Shown one piece after another: positions 47,961 through 60,060 of a stretch of DNA of 64,000 nt. The stretch covers positions 152,329,461 through 152,393,460 of the forward strand of contig CM051460.1 in assembly GCA_028095005.1 (NCBI GenBank), in the 5' to 3' direction. The stretch comes from Rhynchospora pubera. Taxonomy: Eukaryota; Streptophyta; Magnoliopsida; Poales; Cyperaceae. Position numbers and translations under genes: made by a program. Every line of letters begins with the position of its first letter. The first letter of the stretch is position 1. A model generated the notes under the pieces. The model was given only the letters and a program-made list of their open reading frames with translations. It was not told the DNA's origin and did not search any database.

Positions 47961-50900
47961 AACAACTTCAGATTTTGAGGTAATTAATATTGAAACTTTT
48001 AGATAGATTTCTTGCTGGTGTGAAAGAAAAGAATGATTAATGACAAGTTGTAAATAGGATAGGGAAATTCCAAAGTTCACTTGGCAAGTGTTCTTCCCCT
48101 TTAATTAGTTGCAACAGCAAAATCTAAGAATATGCACCTCTTAAAATATCTTGGAGCAATTTGCATTGTGCAAAAAGAACCAAGGCACATTTTTTTGTTT
48201 ATGGTTTTGTTCTCCGTTTATGTCTTGGATTTTTGGGCGGAGAAGGGGTGGTATGTATTTTCCGTACGGTCACCACATCCCAACCAAACAAAACAAAAGA
48301 ATGAGAATGATTCTTAGAGGTACTATTTGCTTCTTGTACTTCTCATGGCTCTCACATTCTTTTTCTGTCATTTTTCTTTCTGTTTGGTCTCTTAAATATC
48401 TCTGCTCCTAAGGACCTAAAGGTTGTTTACATCTATAAGTACTCACAAGCAGCTTTGGCAATACATAAAGGTATTTTATAAAAAAAAATGTTATAATATT
48501 AGGACTAACTTAAATAACCTCATTTATTAACCCAACAAAACTGGCTAGGAACACGCATTTTCTAGAATGAATCGTGTTTTGTAAAGATTACATGAGATTG
48601 AGCTTACTAATTCATTTTATGCGCTTAACTTCAAAACATATTGTAGGCTCAACTTCATATTGGCGGTTTTGACCCATTGGTATTAATCAATTTGGCATCT
48701 TAAGTGCATATTATTTATTTGTTCATTTCTTATATAAGATTTGAGGTTGGCCCGTCAATGCTTGAACCTAACCCAACAATGCCTTTTGGGGTTAAACCCA
48801 TCTCTTGATGAGCTTTGGTTCTTACTAGCTTTGCTCTGTTTGTTTACACATGCATTGATAATTATGCATGCAAACATCAAAATGCATTCATATGGTGACA
48901 TGTTTCTACCATTTCAGTCATGCAACTCTTTGACTGACACGTCATTTAGAAAATTGTTTACAAAAGATCTGAACTATGTTAGGACAAAGATTTAACTGTT
49001 GTTTGAGCAACTTCTGCACGTTTTCTTGAAGCCTTTTTATTTTTATAAAGGAAATCACACAATTATAATTTAGGAACAGATTATTAGCAAATAATTTGTA
49101 AAAAAACAATAAAAAATTAGAGGATTTCTGAGAATATATGTCCGAATTCAACTTGACATATTTCACTGATCGTGATCGCTAGCATTATAAGGAAAATGTT
49201 TTCTCAATTATTTTGTCATATTATGACCGCCAAAAACTTAGTATAGACATAAATTACTTGTTGGATGATGATATTACCTAAAAACCGCTGCAAGTTGAGG
49301 TCTGGTGCTATATATGCTAAATTCTGTTATATAGTTGTTTGAGTTGCTTGATTCTTTCCTTTAGTTGCACACCTTTTGTTTATACATACAACATCTCAAA
49401 ATTATGATAGGCTTATGTGCCTAATATGATGATCTATCCTTCTTTATTTTGTCTATGAATAAGAGAGATAGAATTGACAATTTAGTTATTTTCTTGAAAG
49501 CAACATATGGGGTGTACGAGATGTATTGATCAATCTTCATTTTGAGGTTTTTGTTTTGTGGGTGTTAAGACTCTTGAGACTTTTACGGTGTCTTGCTGGG
49601 GTATTTTTGAAATACTATGTACAATAATGTTGTATGCACCCGCCTCATCACTGACTGTAATCTTTGCTGATATTAGAAGAAATTGTACTAAAAAACTTCT
49701 ATGTTACATCATTTTAGTTGATTCGTTTAAATGTCTTATTCCCAGATTATGCATAAATATTACCAACTCCAATGGTTTAAATGTCTTATTCTTAGATTAT
49801 GCATAGATATTACCAACTCCAACGGTTGTGTGGCACCACCTCAACATCGTTCTCTGATTATGCATTAATTGTTATCATGTATTGTAGCATTGTAGACTTA
49901 GGCATCCTCAAAATTATGTAACTTTCTTCTTTGCTAGATATTTTGTCTTTATTAGAGTACTATTCTGTGTTAGGTCTTTTTCACTGTTTTTATACATCTC
50001 TCTCTCTCTCACCAATCAGGAACTTATATGAAATCATGGAAATTGCCTTAATTATATATCATCCAGTGAACTGTTTGGGTGATGATGGATTCCGAATAAT
50101 ATACAGGAACATTACCATAGATTTTATTTTAGTTAGATATATATACATGCATACCTTTGCTTAATTAGTTTCATGTGGATTTCTTATATTTTCTATCTAG
50201 AGGAACTTTCTATTTATTTAGAACAGGATAGGTTGATTAAGCATATATATATGTGAAGAAATGAGTTTCGTGAAAGAGGTCATGATGTTCTCGACCATAT
50301 GATGTTTTGATATAGATTCTTTGTTGTTTATAGCATCTTCAGTATGGTGTATCACAGTATCAGATACCATTATTCTCTTTGAAATTAGTGTATTGTGGGG
50401 GTATATATCAGTCTTATGCCAAACGTCTTTTTTTGGGGTGAAATATCTACTAGCTTGCTACTGAGCAAAAGAGAAGGAGAAGAAAACAAAACAAAAAATT
50501 TATGAAAAAAAAGGAAGTGTCAATACCATCATTATTCATGAATGGCTGTAGAGGTTCCCCTGCATGTTGCGACATACCACTAATCAGATCTTTAATTCTA
50601 TCTTGTGTCATGCATATGTAAATTATATGTACATATCCAAACAATTGTCTGCCATATGTGATGTGACATTCTTGTTTGGAATGGTTGGGTTTCATGATGT
50701 TGTCCTGTACCAAATTATATCATATAATATATATAATATATCATGATGTTGACAATTTTCTCATCTATTATAGGGCATTAATCATGGAAGGAGAGTTTGT
50801 TCGGAGAAAATTTCAAGCACTGATGGTTTGGTGTAATCTCGCAGTTCCCATGAACAACAGCTATTACCCACCTTAGGTTGGGTCCCACTTACTGCACGTG

Positions 50901-52777
50901 CCCATTCACTACTCCTGATAAATTAAATCTTCTTAGTATTAGTAAATTAGTAATTAGTAGTTCTGTAGTATTAGTAGAGTCTTCTCTATCCCCCTTTTAT
51001 TATTTTTGAATTCTATTCTTAATTGTCTGTTTCTTTTGGTTGGGTTTGTAACTTGAGAAAATGCAGTAATTGGCAAAGTGCAAGAGTGCCTGTTATGCTG
51101 AAATGCTAATTTTGTTTATAGTAGATTGCTTTTGTTAATGATTGTTTGAGACATCTGGGTATATGTTTAGTTATTTGAGTCGTTTGAAACAATACAATTA
51201 TTAGGAAAATTAAAGCCTGAAAAAGGAAATATTTTAATGTAGTCCTGATTCCCCATGAAACCAAGGGTTCGTATGATAGTTTTCCTGGTACAGAACTATG
51301 GGTTGCATAAACCGAACAATATCAGTTGAATTTGTTTTTGCATCAACATCCTTTCTCTGTCACAAGCACCTTCTTGGTAAATGACTAGACGATGTATAAT
51401 TCTTGTTCCTTTTTTTTTTTTGGTTTGTATTTAACTTATTCCTGTCCATGGTCTGCTGTTACCTTTGAAATGTTTCGTAGTTCATATTACTTAGGACTGT
51501 TTCATTTATAAGTCGTTTTTCGTCTTCCAATTTTCCTCTATTTCTTCTTTTTTTTCTTGGATTTTTTTTTTTGTAGTTTAATTTATTTAACCAAGGCAGT
51601 AGTTATGGCTATATCAAATGGAATGTTTTTGAATATCGAACTATAGAGTTCTTAATATCCTACAAATGAAAATTTCCGGTTTTATTAGAATGGCCAAAGA
51701 AAACTAATAGAGTTCTTAATCTTACAAACGTAATGTAACATAGGTGCAAAAGTTCCTGACAGCTTTTAGGAATGCAACTCGCTAAGAATAAAAAAAATGA
51801 TGACATCTGATGAGTGTTTACCCTCAAGTGACTCAAAATTTTGACAGTTCAATTTTATAATTTCTGATACTCTAATAGTATAGAAGTAAATTATCACAGC
51901 TATATATCTTTATTCTTTAATAATAATGCTCTATGAATTGATCTTTTGAATTTATCTATATTGGAATTAAATCGAAAAATTAAAATTATTAATATAACAA
52001 TTTGTCAAGTGACAAGGGAGTAACCTTTTTTTTTTATGAGCAGGTCTGTGTTCTACTATTGCTTCTTTTTCGGTCTTGCACTATTTGATAGGATATGATA
52101 ATTATGTACCAAGACAGAGAGGTTGATTCTTGTAATGATCTAGACTTTTGGAAGCGCATTATGATTGCAACTTCAGCCTTTTGGACCTATCGGGGAAGAT
52201 TGAGGTTTAGGTCGTCTCCCATTTTACTAAAATGGATGTATCCATTATCTCGTTCAGTTTTAAATCTTTATTTAGGATAAAGGTGAGTGTTAAAAGCTCG
52301 TATACTTTGCTTCGGATTGAAGATTTTGGACGGTAAATAGAAAAAAACAAATGATAATCTCTCTATTTATTTATTTTTGAAAAAAATGGTTGGCGATTAT
52401 GAGCGGCGCCAGAAATTTAAAAAGGGAGAGGGTCGAGAACTATAATATGGAATGTTTGTTATTTTTTACGGACATTTCTACAATATTGGGTGGGGCAATG
52501 CCCCCTTGGTTCCGAAAAGAAAACTGTTTTCTTTTTATGAAATATTTCTTTCTAATTTTGAATGTAAGAAAATATTTTTCTTCTTTGCTCTCTTTTCTTT
52601 TATTTTTCTTTCCTTTCCTCCAAATTAAGAAGTACTAAAGCTCAAGTCCTTAAGGTCTGTTGCTTATTATTTTATTTACTAAAATGAAATTTAAAACAAA
52701 AGGAAAACGTTTCTAAAGAGTAAAGAGTACAATTATTTTACGGAAATGAAAAGCTTCTTAAAACATAACTTCTATAC
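47961..52777. other. Long region without recognisable coding sequence
   Basis: If the leader at 47.6-47.9 kb is real, this could be introns and later exons. One exon-like block is at 50774-50877 (after TATTATAG, open in the frame beginning ALIMEGEFVRRKFQ, stop at 50874-50876), but it matches no family I know. At 52390-52420 GAGCGGCGCCAGAAATTT resembles a single hAT end. Confidence 0.35.
49725..49824. repeat. 50-bp tandem duplication
   Basis: GTTTAAATGTCTTATTC begins at 49725 and 49775. Both units continue with AGATTATGCATA and ATATTACCAACTCCAA and differ at only a few bases. Confidence 0.88.
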
Positions 52778-52784
52778 ATAAAAT

Positions 52785-54507
52785 GGGAAAATTTTTATGA
52801 ATGACAAAAATACTCCTGACAATTTTAAAAAAGACAAAAGATCTTCTGAAATTTTAAAAAGAGCACAGCTATAGCGGCAATAGAATTGCCGCTATAGGGA
52901 TCTGAAATGATTGAAATATTAAAAAAAAATAAAAATTTCCTTATAGCGGCGATTGTTTTGCAGCTATAGGATTTTGCCTTTTTTTCCGTTGGTCACTCAT
53001 TTTTTTCGGTTTTTTTTTTCTTTTTCTTTTACTTTTTCCTTTTTTTATTTTTTTTTATTATAGCATCAACAATTACAAAATTCATTTGGATTCTTCATTA
53101 TAGCATCTAAAAATATGCTTTGTATTAAATTTAATAAATTAAAGGTTAAATTAACGAACCAACTTTAGATTTATCAAAAGAATAACATCTATATATTGTA
53201 TATAGGGTTCTCTAATCGTGCGTGTCGTGTCGTGTCAAACACGATTGTTGTGTTGGAGTCTTGTATCGTGTCTTGTTGACACAAATTACTTTTTTAATCG
53301 TGTCGTGTCGTGCTAAATGGTGAAGGGAACTAACACGGTACTTTGGCACGACATGACTAACACGTCCTGTCGTGTCGTGTCGGCACATCGTGGTAGCCGT
53401 GTCAGATTATTTTATTATTTTTAAAATAAAAAATATTAAAAAAATTTAAAAGTTAAAGAAAAAATTTTAGTGAAAGTAATAATTTATTATTTGATTAAGT
53501 TTAAAACTTTTTATTAATATTTTTTATAATAAATAATAATTATATAAGAACAATATGAGTCCTAGATGGTAAATAATATGATGTCATGTCATAATCGTGT
53601 CGTGTTGGAAGTTTTAAAAAATTGACACGATTTGACATAACACGATTAGACACGAACACGAACTGACACGACACATCAACACAAATTTAATTATTAATAT
53701 TGATTATTTAAACAAAATTAATAATTTAAATCTAATTTATAATACTAAATCATATTATTTACCTAGGACTCATATTATTCTTATCTAATTATTATTTATT
53801 TTAAAAAATATTAATTAAAAGTTTTAAACTTAATCAAATAATAAATTATTACAGTTCAGTAAAATTTTTTCATTAAATTTTAATTTTTTTAATATTTTTA
53901 TTTTAAAAATAATAAAATAATCTGACACGGCTACCACGATGTGCTAACACGACACGACAGGACATGTTAGTCATGTCGTGCCAAAGTACCGTGTTAGTTC
54001 CCTTCACCATTTAGCACGACACGACACGATTAAAAAGTAATTCGTGTCAACAAGACACGATACAAGACTCCAACACGACGATCGTGTTTGACACGACACG
54101 ACACGCACGATTAGAGAACCCTATATAAATCTAAAGGTGGTTCGTTAATTTAACATCTAATTTATTGAATTTAATTCAAAATAAATTTATAGATTCTATA
54201 ATGAAGAATCCAAATGAATTTTGTAATTATTGATGTATAATAAAAAAGGAAAAAGTAAAAGAAAAAAATAAAACCTAAAAAAATGAGTGACCAACGGACC
54301 AAAAAAAAGGACAAAATCCTACAGCGGCAAAACAATTGCCGCTATAAGGAAATTTTGTATTTTTTTTATATTTTAGTCATTTCAGTTTCCTATGCTATAG
54401 CGGCAAGTCTATTGCCGCTATAGCTGTGCTCTTTTTAAAATTTCAGAGGGTGTTTTGTCTTTTTTAAAATTATTAAGGGTATTTTTGTCATTCATAAAAA
54501 TTTTCCC
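52785..54507. mobile_element. 1.7-kb near-palindromic foldback element
   Basis: Two arms of about 800 bp each are reverse complements with scattered differences and small indels. The left arm starts GGGAAAATTTTTATGAATG and the right end reversed is identical there. Flanks are ATAAAAT (52778-52784 and 54508-54514), a 7-bp direct repeat. Near each end are hairpins of the type ATAGCGGCAAT/ATTGCCGCTAT. Further in, TAGGGTTCTCTAATCGTG starts (53203) and its complement ends (54123) an inner block dominated by CGTGTCGTGTC/GACACGACACG. The left arm has about 27 extra bases just before the inner block. No coding capacity. Confidence 0.88.
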
Positions 54508-54528
54508 ATAAAATGGGTCCATGGAAAA

Positions 54529-55420
54529 CGGAATTGCTTAGGACCATCCCTAAGGTTCTATCATTCCCATCATCCTCATGCGTACGCTGTAACTAACTCC
54601 TCTCTTCTCACGCGTACGCTATCTCCCGCCTCTTCCCCCTCCTCTGTACGCTATCTCTCGTCCCGTCCCTTCTCTCTCCACCTATGCCTCTCCTTCAGCC
54701 ATGGGGGCCTCTCCTCCAGTATCGACGCCCTCTCATTCCTCTTCTTCCCACCACTAGCATCTGTAGATTGACAGCTTCCCGTCTTCCCCAGTTATCCTCC
54801 ACTGCTGACCATCAACGCTTTCAGTTCTGTCCTATATTTCTTTGAAGTTAATATATATATAACTGTTGAAGTTAATATGTGTAAATGTTGAAGTTATATA
54901 TGTAGTTGTTGAAGTTATATATGTAACTGTTGAAGTAATATGTTATATATGTAACTATTGAAGTTAATATATATAACTGTTGAAGTTAATATGTGTAACT
55001 GTTGAAGTTATATATGTAACAGTTGAAGTAATATGTTATATATGTAACTGCTGAAGTTAATATATAAAACTGTTGAAGTTAATATACATAATTATTGAAC
55101 TTGGCATATTTAAATGTTGAAGGTAATTTTGAAGTGAGCATATTTAAATTGTTGATGTTGGCATATATATTAACTTCAACAGTTATATATATTAACTTCA
55201 ACATTTAAATATGTTAATCTCAACAGTTAGAATCATCAATATATAGTGTGTGTGTGAGAGGGGAGGGGGAGGGGGGAGCGTACGCGGGAGGGGTGAGAGG
55301 GGGGACGAGCGTATGCGGCAGGGAGGGAAACAGAGCGATTTCCAAAAATAGAAACGCGTAGAGCCAAAAATAGAAAAAATGCATGATGATGAATATCGGA
55401 GATGATCCTTATCACCCCCG
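54529..55420 (-). mobile_element. Non-autonomous Mutator-like element, copy 2 (inverted, shorter)
   Basis: Same family as 6790-8143 but in opposite orientation. The left end is CGGAATTGCTTAGGACCATC and the right end reversed is CGGGGGTGATAAGGATCATC. The flanks CATGGAAAA (54520-54528) and CACAGAAAA (55421-55429) match at 7 of 9 positions, an aged 9-bp duplication. The AT minisatellite core (about 54841-55250) is much shorter and lacks the regular 114-bp units. The purine-rich block near 55255-55325 is retained. Confidence 0.85.
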
Positions 55421-55429
55421 CACAGAAAA

Positions 55430-56460
55430 TGATAAATCAACAGAAGTAAACATCAAAATGTGCGAATGGTTTCCCAACAAAGCATCCGCAAATGTTTTAT
55501 TTATTAGTTTTTTTAAGAAAAACAAGGGGGAAGCCCTTATATGTTGGGTATTTATTATATATATTCGAGAATAATTTGGATGGCAATGCACTTGAAATAA
55601 ACTTAAGAATCAGTTTATTGATTTTTACCATATGTTCCAAACAAAGAAATCATATTATAGCTGATATTTTCATTTGTAATTTGTAAATGGTAAGAAATTG
55701 TGCAACACGTAAAAACTTGGCAGCATGGGGTTGGAAGCAGAAAACCAATAATATAAATCAGTCCTTAAATTTCTCCGACAAACAAGGGGACTTTCTCAAA
55801 TCTTCCAGTAGCTTAGCTGGACTGAAGAAGGCCTGTAATTGTTGACTGGTGTTAGTCTTAGCTCTGAAGTTTCAAGTTTCAACTCTTAATCTCAACCTTA
55901 TCAATTGATCTAGTACTACAAAATATTTGTACAATCTGAATCAGGTTCCTATTCCAGTACATTGTTGGACACGTTACATCTTATATTTCATTATTTTTTT
56001 TTATAAATTTGTTGCAATTTAATCTCGGGGTGTTTAATTTTGATACGATCTTTTTGTGTGTGAATTTCATGTACCTAATGCGAAGAATTGTCGCATCCAT
56101 ATCATACACAAGAAAAATGATATATTGATAATGATATGCTATGTTCTCTCCTTGATTTAGTCAAAATCTAATGAAGAGAGGAAATAGCTCAGAAAATTCG
56201 AAGCCCACTTTTAGAGCCCAAATTTGCTGCTGCGTGCATGGACCGTCACAGTGTGTCGCATAGTGCTGACAAGTGGACCACATGTACATCTTCATCCCTT
56301 TATGCATAGTCGATGCATTTAATTGCTCTTGACATTTAGGTATGATCCTCTTTCATCGTCACGCCACATATGAATTGCGTTATTCAATGCACAACAGCCA
56401 AATTTGAATTCAAACAAACATTCGGTACCAAATTAGAAATGTGGATAGATCAAGAACTTC
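55430..56460. other. Upstream region of the PR-4 gene
   Basis: No gene is supported. It contains the presumptive PR-4 promoter, but I could not assign stress elements such as W-boxes with confidence. Confidence 0.45.
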
Positions 56461-56468
56461 TATAAATA
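56461..56468 (+). promoter_or_regulatory. TATA box of the PR-4 gene
   Basis: TATAAATA, 68 bases before the PR-4 start codon, implying a leader of roughly 35-40 nt. Position and sequence are canonical. Confidence 0.8.
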
Positions 56469-56528
56469 GAACCACTTCCCTTCTCAGAAAAATCCATCCC
56501 CTTTACTTCAAACATTTTGAAAGGTATC

Positions 56529-57684
56529 ATGATGCTCAAAGAGAGAGAAATCCTTCTTGCTGTGGCCTTGCTCTTTGCGGTAGTTGCCGTGGCCACCGCA
56601 CAGCAAGCATCGAATGTGCGTGCAACATACAACTATTACTATCCAGAGAGAAATAACTGGGACCTGAATGCAGTGAGCGCGTACTGTTCGACATGGGATG
56701 CTAGCAAGCCGCTCGAATGGCGGAAGAAGTATGGCTGGACTGCATTTTGCGGACCCGTCGGACCTACCGGCCAGGCTGCTTGCGGGAAGTGTCTTCAGGT
56801 AACTTGATTGCACAAAACGATACTTTTCTTCTTAACTTAATTTCCATTTTTTGAGAAAATGGATTGCGCATGTGCAGGCATTCGTTCTATTTTTTTGGGT
56901 ACTACTAGTAATGTCATTGTTAAGTGTTAACTCTATTTCAAAATTCTTGTGTGGGCTGGATTGGTCTAAAACCGGCCTCTAACTAGTTTACTGTACATAT
57001 CATAATTTCCACCTAGGCCCACCATGGAAATACTTCATAAGCTTTGTACGTTCCAAAAGGAAAGAAACATATCAAGTACTTTCGAAAAAGATAAAAAACA
57101 TATCAACAATTATTTTTTATTTAATTTAAAAATCGTTGCTAAATATATTAATTATTTACAACTACTCTTATATAGCAATTGTCACTACCAACCGGTCAAA
57201 ATGTTATCATATTTTAAAAAGGGTAAAATTATTGATATTTATAAGATATGTTATATCAAATGTGATGAATTCTAAAATTTATTTTAGTCAATGATCAAGT
57301 GCTGATAAAATTAAATTCTTAATTTTTCAAGTTGTTCAATTGATCAAACTTTCAAGTTGTACGATCAATAATATGGAAACTGTAAATAGGTACAATTATA
57401 AATTTAACTCTTCATCTTAATTATTGTCACTTACCACTAGCCACCTTGTTTAAATTAAATTATGCATGTTCCCCCATATACATTCCATAATTCAAAATTA
57501 CGCCGTTTTTCAGGTAACAAACACCGCAACTGGGGCACAAGCAACGGTGAGGATCGTCGACCAGTGCTCCAATGGAGGACTGGATTTGGACCAAGGCGTC
57601 TTTTCTCAGATTGACACCAATGGTCAGGGCTACAACGATGGTCACCTAACCGTTAACTACCAATTTGTTAACTGCGGCGACTAA
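56529..57684 (+). CDS. PR4: Pathogenesis-related protein 4 (barwin domain, class II), two exons
   Basis: Exons 56529-56798 (90 codons) and 57514-57684 (56 codons plus stop), phase 0, with CAG/GTAACT and TTTTCAG/GTA borders, give 146 residues. Residues 1-24 form a signal peptide (LLAVALLFAVVAVATA, cleavage before QQ). The mature part of 122 residues is a complete barwin domain with six cysteines (53, 74, 85, 88, 108, 144) and the motifs YNYYYPERNNWDLN, GWTAFCGP and VRIVDQCSNGGLDLD. There is no hevein-type chitin-binding domain, so it is class II. Family members are secreted, pathogen- or stress-induced and often have RNase or chitin-binding activity. The start was placed at the first ATG; a second ATG follows directly. 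The 715-bp intron holds no gene. Confidence 0.97.
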
Positions 57685-57728
57685 GATATATATTAATTTA
57701 TTATAATATCTATCATATAACAAATTTG

Positions 57729-57802
57729 AATAAATTATATAGTGAAAGAATAAGTGAAATGTATCATTGTAGAGTACTAATCCTTAATGTTAAAGCAATA
57801 AA
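57729..57802 (+). terminator. Candidate poly(A) signals of the PR-4 gene
   Basis: AATAAA occurs at 57729-57734 (45 bases after the stop) and at 57797-57802. Either could direct 3' end formation. Confidence 0.45.
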
Positions 57803-58340
57803 GTGTGATATTATTCGTCTAGCTATATATACCTCTTTCACTTCTTTTTGTCAGAATTCGAAGATTGCTGAATCAGCACAAACATGACTAGTTATTATTT
57901 AATTTTATTTATTTTTGTAGAAGTTTTTAGTTTTCAACCACCATGCCGGAATTCGAACTAAAATTCATGAAGTCGTTATTAACTAAAGAACCAAAATCTA
58001 ATATAGTACACAAAGTAAAATAAAAATTACGGGTCCACAATTTATAGCATAGGTCCTCTCCAATCGGATCATCATTAAATAAAAAGTATAGTTCAATTCT
58101 TGAATCCCAAATATGATAACTTTAATTAAATTCACCCGTAGGAGTTATTGCCTTCGTACTCATTATTATGCAATGACGTCACACTCAATCCGTTGGTTTT
58201 AAACTGAATCGTCGATAACGATCTATGATCATCAATAAATTCAATGTAAGCAGCCGAACACATAAAGGAAAGGACCATTTTTTTTTTTTCAGGATTATGT
58301 CCTTACCTAAAGAGATGGGCTCTTTCAGAGAGAATCATAG
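57803..58340. other. Intergenic sequence, no gene seen
   Basis: No gene or complete repeat recognised. Confidence 0.5.
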
Positions 58341-58498
58341 GGGGCGTTTGGATGGAGTTGGAATAAGAGGGAATTGCAAATTTTCAGAATTTCATATGCC
58401 AAATTTATTATAAACAATCCAAGCTCTTCACAAAGTTACACACTTCCCAATAAATTTATGCCTAGAATTGCAAATTCCTACAACATCCAAACGGCCCC
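58341..58498. mobile_element. GTTTGGATG-ended MITE
   Basis: The ends GGGGCGTTTGGATG and, reversed, GGGGCCGTTTGGATG bound it. ATAG flanks both sides. The interior has AAACAATCCAAGCTCTTCAC and AAGTTACACACTTCCCAAT, shared with the 13.5-kb cluster. Confidence 0.78.
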
Positions 58499-59671
58499 AT
58501 AGAGTTTCAATCTTTGATCTGGACCATTAGATCTAATTTCAACCGTTATGGGAGCCCCGTGCATAATACCGATTGATAGGACCGAAAAATTTTAACCGTC
58601 GAGATTAGATCAAACGGTCCGGATCATAAATTGGCACTCTACCAACCTTAAAAGGTTGGCGGGGGATACTCTCCCCTTGCAGAGACCTCATTGGACATTT
58701 GTACATATTTTGCTCTTATAAGCTGTGGCGGATTTAAACTTTTTTTAAGGCTGGGAAGAATAATTTATCAAATTTTAATATAAAATATATAATAAATAAT
58801 ATTTTATATAATTAATGTAAACAAATATTTTTTTCAATCTAAGGACTAATAACTAGTGTTTTTACATAAATTTATTGGGTTATAAAAACATAATAAAATT
58901 TTTAAATTAATAATTTGAAATAGGATAGAAATTTTACAATTCACTTAGATTATTTGTTAGTTGGATTACACATATTACTTTATTTGACAGTATTATACAC
59001 AATTAATTTCATAATTTTATTTAACATTACTAGTTACTTTACTACAAGCAATCATTTATTAGTTAATGTGATATAGCATCTAAATTCACTTAACTATTCA
59101 TAAAATCATAAGTGAATATTAAATTATGTCTACTGTCGTAATTGCCATTCATCTTAGATATATTGTAAATTATAGTTCGTCATTTTAACTTTACATTTTT
59201 CAATTGATTTGGCAAGCTAGTACAATTGAAATGTGGTTATTCCAACAAAATTAGTAAATAAACGCTCTTGCTAAATCAATATTTAACATTATGTAATCAT
59301 TAAATTAATGATTTGGATTATCTTGTTATTAAAATATGCTTTATCAACACAATAGCTATAGACTCTAAATTATCTTTGTATCAATCTTTTGGGACTTCAA
59401 ATTCCAATTCATATCCTTTACTGACTTTTTAAAATCAGCAGAGTGCAGATTTATAATCTGAACTGTCCGATCAATAATGAATGCCTCCTAACTAATATCA
59501 GATTCCTAAAAATCTACCGTCGAAATTAGATCAAACGGTTCATATCGAAAATCAGCACCTTGCTGACCATAAAAGTTCAGTTTAAGCCTTTAAGGTCAAA
59601 GGATACGCTCTGCTTCAAATTCACCTTAACTTCCACGCGTAGCCTAAGAAATTGACTGCACAAGAAAATGG
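58499..59671. other. Intergenic sequence with repeat fragments
   Basis: Motifs ATCAAACGGTCCGGATCATA and ATCAAACGGTTCATATCGAA occur at about 58610 and 59530, showing that the flanking pieces belong to one repeat family. GTGGCGGATTTAAAC near 58725 resembles a lone hAT end. No gene seen. Confidence 0.45.
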
Positions 59672-59679
59672 GTCAAAGA

Positions 59680-60052
59680 TAGGGGTGTCTAACGTTTACA
59701 ACGGCAACGGAATGGCTCATTCCGTTTGCCGTTTCGTTTCAGTAAACGATATGCTATTTCATTCTGTATTCCGTTCCGTTTCAGTAAACGGTATGCCATT
59801 TCATTTCATTATTCGTTTCGGTTGGACGGAATGGGACGGAACAACGTATATTTACACTGTAAACATATGTATTTGTCGAAACGGAAGCGAAATGATTCGT
59901 TCTGTTTACCGTTCCGTTTCAACAACGGTATGCCATATTATTCTGTTTACCGTTCCGCTTCTGGAAACGAAATGTAAATTCGTACGGTTATCTGTTCCGT
60001 TAGAACGAAACGGAACGAAAAATATTGAAACGGTATATCGTTGACAGCCATA
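59680..60052. mobile_element. hAT-like MITE built of AACGG-type motif arrays
   Basis: Flanked by an exact 8-bp duplication GTCAAAGA (59672-59679 and 60053-60060). The left end TAGGGGTGTC and the right end reversed TATGGCTGTC match at 8 of 10. The interior repeats TTCCGTTTCAGTAAACGGTA and variants (about 59750-59800), plus inverted forms GAAACGGAAC further right. It is non-coding; the long ORFs across it are an effect of the repeats. Confidence 0.88.
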
Positions 60053-60060
60053 GTCAAAGA

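Noticed and set aside
50893..50903. miR164-like string TGCACGTGCCC
   Set aside because: Only 11 bases match the complement of miR164, and no hairpin partner or target gene is nearby.
57024..57275. ORF inside the PR-4 intron
   Set aside because: AT-rich, no motif, fully within a well-defined intron.
59652..60044. Overlapping ORFs at 59.65-60.1 kb
   Set aside because: They read through the AACGG motif arrays of the hAT-like MITE and have no codon signature.
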